The translations under genes and the position numbers were made by a program. The notes beneath the pieces were generated by a model that worked only from the letters and a program-made list of their open reading frames with translations, ran no database searches and was not told where the DNA came from. Positions 5,218 through 10,702 of a DNA stretch of 10,702 bases are shown here, in pieces. The DNA comes from Salinibacterium sp. (GTDB lineage: Bacteria; Actinomycetota; Actinomycetes; Actinomycetales; Microbacteriaceae): positions 1 through 10,702 of the forward strand of contig JANXTJ010000096.1 in assembly GCA_025352485.1 (NCBI GenBank), read 5' to 3'. How positions within the stretch are numbered: position 1 is the first letter of the stretch; the number at the start of each line of letters is the position of its first letter.

Positions 5218-6761
5218 TGACTGACGCCGTAACAGAAGCCATGCACGGCACGTCCGCCGTGCGCACCTACGAGGTGCGCACGTTTGGTTGCCAGATGAAT
5301 GTGCACGACTCGGAGCGGTTGAGCGGCTCGCTCGAGGCGGCCGGCTACCTGCGCGCCATCGATGGTGCGGCCGACATCGTCGTCATTAACACCTGTGCCG
5401 TGCGCGAGAACGCCGACAACAAGCTCTACGGAACCCTCGGCATGCTGGCCGCCACAAAGAAAAAACACGAGGGCATGCAGATCGCCGTCGGTGGCTGCCT
5501 CGCCCAGAAAGACAAGTCCATTATTCTGGAGAGGGCCCCCTGGGTCGACGTGGTATTCGGCACCCACAACATGGGGTCGCTGCCGGCCCTGCTTGAGCGT
5601 GCTCGGCATAACGGCGAGGCACAGCTCGAGATCCTGGAATCGCTGGAAGTTTTCCCGTCTACCCTTCCCACTCGCAGGGAATCGACTCACAGCGGCTGGG
5701 TGTCGATCTCGGTCGGCTGCAACAACACCTGCACGTTCTGCATTGTGCCGGCGCTGCGCGGCAAGGAAAAGGATCGGCGCCCCGGCGACGTCCTGGCCGA
5801 AATTCAGGCCTTGGTCGACGATGGGGCGATCGAGGTCACCCTGCTCGGGCAGAACGTGAACTCCTACGGGGTCGAGTTCGGCGATCGGCAAGCCTTCGGA
5901 AAATTGTTGCGCGCGGCCGGCGCGATCCCCGGCATCGAAAGAATTCGGTTCACCAGCCCGCATCCCGCAGCCTTCACCGACGACGTGATTGACGCCATGG
6001 CGGAAACTCCCGCGGTCATGCCGCAGTTGCATATGCCTCTGCAATCCGGTTCCGACAGAATCCTCAGGGAGATGAAGCGCAGCTACCGGTCCGAGAAGTT
6101 TCTCGGAATTCTCGGCCGCGTGCGCGCCAAAATCCCTGATGCCGCGATCTCGACCGACATCATCGTCGGCTTCCCCGGCGAAACGGAAGAAGACTTCCAA
6201 GACACGCTGCGGGTCGTTGAAGCGGCCCGTTTTGCCTCCGCGTATACCTTCCAATACTCCACTCGCCCGGGAACTCCCGCAGCCACGATGGCCGATCAGG
6301 TGCCGAAAGCGGTTGTTCAGGAGCGCTTCGAGAGACTGATGGCGCTTCAAGACCGCATCACGCGCGAGGAGAACGAAAAGCTCGTCGGGCGTCGCGTCTC
6401 GGTCGTTGTGACCGCCGAAGAGGGGCGCAAACACGCCCAGACTCATCGCCTATCCGGCCGCGCCGAAGATTCCCGGCTCGTGCACTTCGAGGTGCCGTCC
6501 GGCAGCCCGATTCCGCGACCGGGTGATGTGGTGAGCCTCGAGATAAGCCAGGCCGCCACCTTCCACCTGGTGGCTGACTCCATCGACGGGGCGCCGCTCG
6601 CGATCCGACGCACCAGCGCGGGGGACGCCTGGGATCGCGCCGAGGCAGCCTCCTGCGCCCTGCCAGCACCAACCGGTTCGGCGACCAGCGTCTCCCTCGG
6701 GCTGCCGGGGTTGCGAGTGGCGACCTTGCCGATCTACGACGTCAGCGACGGGCTGCGCTAG
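5217..6761 (+). CDS. miaB: tRNA-2-methylthio-N6-dimethylallyladenosine synthase MiaB
   Basis: A radical-SAM methylthiotransferase that adds the methylthio group to C2 of i6A37 in tRNAs reading UNN codons, the step after MiaA. In the 514-residue protein, the N-terminal MTTase domain has the three cluster cysteines in RTFGCQMN (C25), INTCAVRENA (C60) and GGCLAQK (C94). The radical-SAM motif CNNTCTFC gives C168, C172 and C175. ISTDIIVGFPGETEEDF and QYSTRPGTPAA are family landmarks, and a TRAM domain (about 365-435) ends the conserved part. A further 60-70 residues, rich in Ala and Ser, form a variable tail. The start at ATG 5217 rests on the leaderless promoter; the frame also allows GTG 5211. 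It begins the miaB-miaA-dapF run, with miaA starting three bases after its stop. Confidence 0.96.
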   Translation: MTDAVTEAMHGTSAVRTYEVRTFGCQMNVHDSERLSGSLEAAGYLRAIDGAADIVVINTCAVRENADNKLYGTLGMLAATKKKHEGMQIAVGGCLAQKDKSIILERAPWVDVVFGTHNMGSLPALLERARHNGEAQLEILESLEVFPSTLPTRRESTHSGWVSISVGCNNTCTFCIVPALRGKEKDRRPGDVLAEIQALVDDGAIEVTLLGQNVNSYGVEFGDRQAFGKLLRAAGAIPGIERIRFTSPHPAAFTDDVIDAMAETPAVMPQLHMPLQSGSDRILREMKRSYRSEKFLGILGRVRAKIPDAAISTDIIVGFPGETEEDFQDTLRVVEAARFASAYTFQYSTRPGTPAATMADQVPKAVVQERFERLMALQDRITREENEKLVGRRVSVVVTAEEGRKHAQTHRLSGRAEDSRLVHFEVPSGSPIPRPGDVVSLEISQAATFHLVADSIDGAPLAIRRTSAGDAWDRAEAASCALPAPTGSATSVSLGLPGLRVATLPIYDVSDGLR

Positions 6762-6764
6762 GCC

Positions 6765-7718
6765 GTGATCGGCGATCCACCCGACGATCGCCCCGACGGG
6801 CGTGTGACCCCGCGTCTCGTCGTGATCGTCGGCGCGACCGGCACCGGCAAGTCTGAGCTGTCGCTGCGCGTTGCCGAAGACCTCATCGCGGCCGGGTGGC
6901 GGGCGGAGGCGGTCAATGCCGACGCGATGCAGCTCTACCGCGGCATGGACGTGGGAACCGCGAAGCTCTCGGTGAGCGAGCGCCGCGGCATCCCGCATCA
7001 CCTGCTCGATGTGCTCGAGCCGGCGGAAGAGGCGAGCGTTGCCGACTACCAGCGGGATGCCCGCGCCGCGATCGAAGACATCGAGGCTCGCGGCGTCGTG
7101 CCGATCCTGGTGGGCGGAAGCGGGCTCTACGTGTCCAGTGTCATTCAAGACTTTCGCTTCCCCGGCACTGACGTCGCCATTCGTACCCGCCTCGAGGCCG
7201 AGTTCGAGGTGCTCGGGCCCGGTGTGCTGTACGCCCGGCTGAAGGAGCGGGATCCGGCGGCCGCCGCCGCCATTGGCCCCCACAATGGCCGGCGACTGGT
7301 GCGCGCCCTTGAGGTGATCGAGATCACCGGGGAAGAGTTTGGTGCCGGCCTTCCCGAAGAGAGCGAACCGTGGCGACGAGCCACCATCCTCGGGCTGCAG
7401 GCGCCGCGCGAGGCACTGGTCATGCGCCTCGGCGAACGTGTCAAAGAAATGTGGGCGAACGGCCTGCTCGACGAGGTGCAGCGCCTCGGACCCTTGGGAA
7501 TCACCGCAAGCAGGGCGATCGGCTATTCGCAGGCGCTGGATCAACTCGCTGGCACCATCACCGCGAGTGAAGCGATCGAGGCCGCCACCGGGCTCACCCG
7601 CCGGTATGCGCGACGACAGGTGGGCTGGTTCCGTCGCTACCGCACAGCCCACTGGCTCGACTTCGACAATCCCGAACGCTTTGCGATCGGCGCGGCGCTG
7701 GCCATGGGCAATGATTGA
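6765..7718 (+). CDS. miaA: tRNA dimethylallyltransferase MiaA
   Basis: Transfers the dimethylallyl group from dimethylallyl diphosphate to N6 of A37, making the i6A that MiaB then methylthiolates. Visible motifs are the P-loop GATGTGKS (23-30), NADAMQLYRGMDVGTAK (51-67, whose Asp and Gln contact substrate in the family), GIPHHLLDVL (75-84), VADYQ (92-96), PILVGGSGLY (113-122), NGRRLVRALEV (174-184) and the C-terminal ARRQVGWFRRY. At 317 residues its length is usual. GTG at 6765, three bases after the miaB stop, is the probable start. It has only a weak G-rich sequence upstream, and GTG at 6804 is a possible shorter start. The adjacent miaB and miaA form a two-step pathway on one transcript. 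Confidence 0.95.
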   Translation: MIGDPPDDRPDGRVTPRLVVIVGATGTGKSELSLRVAEDLIAAGWRAEAVNADAMQLYRGMDVGTAKLSVSERRGIPHHLLDVLEPAEEASVADYQRDARAAIEDIEARGVVPILVGGSGLYVSSVIQDFRFPGTDVAIRTRLEAEFEVLGPGVLYARLKERDPAAAAAIGPHNGRRLVRALEVIEITGEEFGAGLPEESEPWRRATILGLQAPREALVMRLGERVKEMWANGLLDEVQRLGPLGITASRAIGYSQALDQLAGTITASEAIEAATGLTRRYARRQVGWFRRYRTAHWLDFDNPERFAIGAALAMGND

Positions 7719-7721
7719 GCC

Positions 7722-8597
7722 ATGGCAACGCTGCATTTCACTAAGGGTCACGGCACCGGCAACGATTTTGTGCTGTTTGCCGACCCGGAAGGCGTCACCG
7801 GCCTGAGCGCCGCACAGGTCGCCGCGATCTGTGACCGGCATTTCGGCGTGGGCGCGGATGGTGTGCTGCGAGCCGTACGGTCGAAGAATATTCCCGAGGG
7901 CGCGGCCGTGCTTGCCGAAGACGAGAGCGCAGCGTGGTTCATGGACTACCGCAACGCCGACGGTTCTGTCGCGGAGATGTGTGGCAACGGCATCCGGGTG
8001 TTCACGAAATTTTTGATCGAAAACGGCTTGGTCGACCTCCGCCCCGGTGACACCCTCCCGGTGGGCACGCGCAGCGGCGTGCGTGACGTGCAAATCAATG
8101 CGACGGGCTACCAGGCCGATATGGGCCGCTGGAAGCTCGATGGCGGCGAGCCGCTGGTGCGGGCGCGGGAACTTGCCGTGGCACGACCGGGCCTCGGCAT
8201 TAACGTGGGCAACCCGCACGTCGTCGTTGCTCTGGCCACTAACGACGAGCTCGACGGCGCAGATCTCAGTTACGTCCCGGTCGTCGAGCCCGCCCCCGTG
8301 GGCGGCGCAAATATCGAGTTCGTCGTCGCGGCAGATCCGCTCGTCAAAGACGGCGTTGGGCACATTCGAATGCGGGTACACGAGCGCGGCAGTGGCGAAA
8401 CGCTGTCCTGCGGAACGGGAGCCGTGGCCGCAGCCCTCGCGACGCGATATTGGGCAGGCCAGGGGGCGCCGAACCAGTGGCGAGTCGATGTGCCAGGCGG
8501 CACCGTTGGCGTGCGGATGTTTCCCACCGAAGATGGCGAGCACGTCTCACTCAGCGGGCCGGCCGAGCTGGTCTTCGAGGGTGACCTCGAAGTCTGA
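7722..8597 (+). CDS. dapF: Diaminopimelate epimerase
   Basis: Interconverts LL- and meso-diaminopimelate, the penultimate step of lysine synthesis and the source of meso-DAP for peptidoglycan where that residue is used. The 291-residue protein has both catalytic cysteines: C87 in AEMCGNGIRVF and C230 in LSCGTGA. It also has the opening FTKGHGTGNDFVLF, the landmark VGADG, and GNPHVV. It needs no cofactor. ATG at 7722 follows the miaA stop by three bases, and the protein opens where the family normally does. Organisms of this family often use other diamino acids in their wall, so the wall role is uncertain while the lysine role stands. It ends one base from the convergent methyltransferase gene. 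Confidence 0.97.
   Translation: MATLHFTKGHGTGNDFVLFADPEGVTGLSAAQVAAICDRHFGVGADGVLRAVRSKNIPEGAAVLAEDESAAWFMDYRNADGSVAEMCGNGIRVFTKFLIENGLVDLRPGDTLPVGTRSGVRDVQINATGYQADMGRWKLDGGEPLVRARELAVARPGLGINVGNPHVVVALATNDELDGADLSYVPVVEPAPVGGANIEFVVAADPLVKDGVGHIRMRVHERGSGETLSCGTGAVAAALATRYWAGQGAPNQWRVDVPGGTVGVRMFPTEDGEHVSLSGPAELVFEGDLEV
8574..8592. terminator. Perfect hairpin at the convergent gene ends (possible T-less terminator)
   Basis: CTTCGAGG-TGA-CCTCGAAG is an 8-base-pair perfect stem with a 3-base loop. It lies in the last codons of dapF, and just beyond the stop of the minus-strand methyltransferase as read on that strand. No T tract follows on either strand, so it is a weak candidate for a bidirectional terminator. 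Confidence 0.35.
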
Positions 8598-8598
8598 G

Positions 8599-9231
8599 CT
8601 AGGCGGCCGGGTCGATGCTTCCCGAACGCTTGCGCGCGCGCAACACCCGGTAGCCCTTATTGGTGGTGACGCGCACGAAACTGAAGTCTTCGGGAAACTC
8701 GGACTGCAGCCACCGGTGCAGGGAGTCGGAGCCAAGGTTGCGCTGCACGACAAGCCAGCCATCCGAACCGCTCTCCAGGCGCGGCAGCCACTTTTCCAGC
8801 ATCCCGTGCAGCTCGTTTTTACCCACCCGGATCGGTGGATTCGACCAAATTGTCGTAAAACTGACGTTCTCGGGAACATCTTCGGGCAGCACGGCGTTGA
8901 TGTTGGATATGGACATTTTCTGAGCATTGGTGCGCACCAGATCCAGAGCGCGTTCGTTGACATCCACCGCCCACACGATCGCTCGTGGCGAGTGCAGGGC
9001 GAGCGTCAGGGCGATCGGGCCCCAGCCGCAGCCGAGATCCAGCAGGTTGCCACCGGGTGGAGGAGCGGGCACGCTCCCCAGCAAAACTTGGGTGCCCGCG
9101 TCGATTCGTTCGGGACTAAACACCCCGTTTGCGGTCACCAGTTCGCGATCCTGCCCACCAATTCGGGCACGGATGGCACGAGGCACGAGCGCACTTTCCG
9201 GGGACGACGTGAAGTAGTGTTCTCCGCTCAT
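8599..9231 (-). CDS. Class I SAM-dependent methyltransferase, RsmC/RlmG-like
   Basis: A 210-residue methyltransferase of the small-domain MTS type. The fold begins with GVFSPERIDAGTQVLL (36-51), the RsmC-like opening. Motif I is LLDLGCGWGPIAL (63-75), the acidic residue binding the SAM ribose is D90 in AVDVNERAL, and the catalytic motif NPP lies at 131-133 in SNPPIRVGK. Members methylate the exocyclic N2 of guanine in rRNA (RsmC at G1207 of 16S, RlmG at G1835 of 23S). Which base this one targets cannot be told from sequence. It lacks the duplicated N-terminal domain of E. coli RsmC, as is usual for short Gram-positive and actinobacterial members. The start ATG (9231-9229) follows a -10 box by six bases with no ribosome-binding site, so it is probably leaderless. 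It is divergent from hflX and convergent with dapF. Confidence 0.9.
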   Translation of the reverse strand: MSGEHYFTSSPESALVPRAIRARIGGQDRELVTANGVFSPERIDAGTQVLLGSVPAPPPGGNLLDLGCGWGPIALTLALHSPRAIVWAVDVNERALDLVRTNAQKMSISNINAVLPEDVPENVSFTTIWSNPPIRVGKNELHGMLEKWLPRLESGSDGWLVVQRNLGSDSLHRWLQSEFPEDFSFVRVTTNKGYRVLRARKRSGSIDPAA

Positions 9232-9272
9232 TCAGACAACGTACCGAAGACTGCGAAAGTAGGGTTAACACA
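9232..9272. promoter_or_regulatory. Divergent leaderless promoters of the methyltransferase gene and hflX
   Basis: In 41 bases two -10 boxes face away from each other. TACGTT on the minus strand (9243-9238) ends six bases before the methyltransferase ATG. TAGGGT on the plus strand (9260-9265) ends seven bases before the hflX ATG. Neither gene has a ribosome-binding site. The -35 regions must overlap each other's promoter, and no good -35 is visible. A degenerate ClgR-like sequence, TTTCGC-N5-TCG on the minus strand, covers 9258-9245. Confidence 0.5.
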
Positions 9273-10702
9273 ATGACTGAATCGACTACCAATGATGTCG
9301 CCGTCGACCCGACGGTCGACCGCGTTCTTGCCCGCGCCGACACCCCGCCAGTGGGCTACACGCTGTTCGGTTCCGGCACCGCACAGGCGCTGCAGGCCGA
9401 CAACCAGTACGACGGTGACCGTGACGGTGACCAATTCGATCGGGAGGATCGTCAGGCGCTTCGGCGCGTGGCGGGGCTCTCGACCGAGCTCGAAGATGTC
9501 ACCGAGGTGGAATACCGCCAGCTCCGGATCGAGAATGTGGTGCTGATCGGCGTCTTCACTCAGGGCACGGTTGCCGAGGCAGAAAACTCGATCCGCGAGT
9601 TGGCGGCCCTCGCCGAGACGGCAGGAGCCGTGGTCCTCGACGGGCTGCTCCAGCGGCGCCCGCATCCCGATCCGAGCACCTACTTCGGAAAAGGCAAGGC
9701 GCAGGAGCTGGCGGATGTGGTGGCAGCGACGGGAGCCGACACCGTGATCGCCGACACCGAACTTGCGCCCAGTCAGCGCCGGGCGCTCGAAGACATCGTC
9801 AAGGTGAAGGTGATCGACCGCACGGCGGTGATTCTCGATATTTTCAGCCAGCACGCGACCAGCCGTGAGGGGCGCGCTCAGGTCGAACTGGCTCAGCTCG
9901 AATACCTGCTGCCGCGGCTTCGTGGCTGGGGGGACTCGATGTCGCGTCAGGCCGGTGGCCAGGTCGGCTCCGGTAACGGCATGGGAAGCCGCGGGCCCGG
10001 CGAGACGAAAATCGAGTTGGATCGGCGCCGCATCCATACCCGCATGTCGAAGCTGCGCAAGCAGATTAAGGGTTTCGCTCCCGCTCGCGAGGCGAAGCGC
10101 GCAAACCGTAACCGGTTCGAGGTGCCGTCGGTGGCGATCGCCGGCTACACCAACGCGGGGAAGTCGAGCCTGTTGAACCGCATCACCCGAGCCGGCGTGC
10201 TGGTCGAGAACTCGCTGTTCGCAACCCTCGACGCGACCGTGCGGCGCTCAATCACCCCAGACGGTCGACTCTTCACGCTCAGCGACACCGTCGGCTTCGT
10301 GCGCAACCTGCCGCACCAGCTGGTCGAGGCGTTCCGGTCCACGCTCGAGGAGGTCGGGCAGTCCGACGTGATCGTGCACGTGGTGGATGCCTCGCACCCC
10401 GACCCTGGCGCCCAGCTCAGCACGGTGCGCGACGTCATCGGAGACGTCGGTGCGCGCGACATCCCAGAGATCGTGGTCTTCAATAAGAGCGATCTTGCGG
10501 ATGATGACCAGCGTCTGCTGATTCGTGGCCTCGAGCCGACCGGCATTTTCGTTTCGGCCCGCACGGGTGAGGGCGTCGATGAGCTGATGGCGCGGATCGG
10601 CGAGCTGCTACCAGCCCCCGAAGTGCAGCTCACGCTGCTCGTGCCGTACGACAGGGGTGAGGTGATCTCGCGGCTGCACGTGCAGGGCCGGGTGCTCTCG
10701 AC
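9273..10702 (+). CDS. hflX: GTPase HflX (3' truncated by window end)
   Basis: A ribosome-associated GTPase that binds the 50S subunit and, in studied bacteria, splits stalled or stress-damaged 70S ribosomes. The frame stays open from ATG 9273 to the window edge, 476 codons seen. The N-terminal HflX domain shows YFGKGKAQEL (137-146) and LAPSQRRALED. The glycine-rich linker follows around 232-250 (GSGNGMGSRGPGETKIELD). The G domain has G1 GYTNAGKS (291-298), the G2-region TLDAT, G3 DTVGF (338-342) and G4 NKSD (404-407). An acidic insert near residues 48-58 (YDGDRDGDQFD) comes from short GTGACC/GTGACG repeats. It is probably transcribed from its own leaderless promoter. From memory hflX is among ClgR targets in Corynebacterium, which would tie it to the regulator in this window. 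Confidence 0.95.
   Translation, partial: MTESTTNDVAVDPTVDRVLARADTPPVGYTLFGSGTAQALQADNQYDGDRDGDQFDREDRQALRRVAGLSTELEDVTEVEYRQLRIENVVLIGVFTQGTVAEAENSIRELAALAETAGAVVLDGLLQRRPHPDPSTYFGKGKAQELADVVAATGADTVIADTELAPSQRRALEDIVKVKVIDRTAVILDIFSQHATSREGRAQVELAQLEYLLPRLRGWGDSMSRQAGGQVGSGNGMGSRGPGETKIELDRRRIHTRMSKLRKQIKGFAPAREAKRANRNRFEVPSVAIAGYTNAGKSSLLNRITRAGVLVENSLFATLDATVRRSITPDGRLFTLSDTVGFVRNLPHQLVEAFRSTLEEVGQSDVIVHVVDASHPDPGAQLSTVRDVIGDVGARDIPEIVVFNKSDLADDDQRLLIRGLEPTGIFVSARTGEGVDELMARIGELLPAPEVQLTLLVPYDRGEVISRLHVQGRVLS

Noticed and set aside
5055..8543. Two long minus-strand open frames (5055-6446 and 6450-8543) opposite miaB, miaA and dapF.
   Set aside because: They mirror well-recognised plus-strand genes in G+C-rich DNA, have His/Arg/Gly-rich translations without any family motif, and have no start signals. 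They are shadows.
8047..9276. A 409-codon plus-strand frame across the end of dapF and the methyltransferase gene.
   Set aside because: It runs out of frame through dapF and antisense through a clear methyltransferase, and its translation has no recognisable domain.

Overview
The window is a G+C-rich stretch of a conserved actinobacterial core locus. Gene content and order (ftsK, pgsA, cinA, clgR, DUF3046, recA, recX, miaB, miaA, dapF, an RsmC-like methyltransferase, hflX) fit an actinobacterium. The DUF3046 gene beside recA, the clgR-type regulator after cinA, leaderless-looking starts and TAnnnT -10 boxes support this. Within the phylum a member of the Microbacteriaceae is my best guess, from protein flavour and not from a search. 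I see no mobile element, CRISPR array, tRNA or rRNA.

Layout. Bases 1-1913 are the end of ftsK followed by pgsA and cinA, chained by two 4-base GTGA overlaps, so probably one transcript. Bases 1914-2036 hold a promoter region with a good match to an ECF (SigH/SigE-type) stress promoter. The clgR-like regulator follows (2037-2432) and is closed by a strong intrinsic terminator (2447-2480). A short DUF3046 gene has its own apparently leaderless promoter. A 352-base gap then carries a perfect SOS (LexA) box and a long recA leader, followed by recA and recX three bases apart. miaB restarts from another leaderless promoter and runs into miaA and dapF with gaps of 3 bases each. dapF converges on an RsmC-like methyltransferase on the minus strand. 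That gene and hflX (cut by the window end) diverge from a 41-base gap holding two face-to-face leaderless promoters.

How the genes work together. recA and recX are the recombinase and its modulator under SOS control. ClgR is the Clp/Lon protease regulator of actinobacteria. MiaA and MiaB act in sequence on A37 of tRNAs reading UNN codons. DapF makes meso-diaminopimelate for lysine and peptidoglycan. PgsA makes the phosphatidylglycerol precursor. FtsK pumps chromosomes at division. HflX rescues or splits stalled ribosomes.

I found no undescribed system. The less ordinary signals are: a five-copy 18-base in-frame repeat in clgR; 15-base in-frame repeats in the tail of recA and the head of recX, so three repeat-expanded proteins within 2.3 kb; a near-identical 13-base promoter/start module before DUF3046 and miaB; a possible ClgR site in the recA leader; and the ECF-type promoter before clgR.
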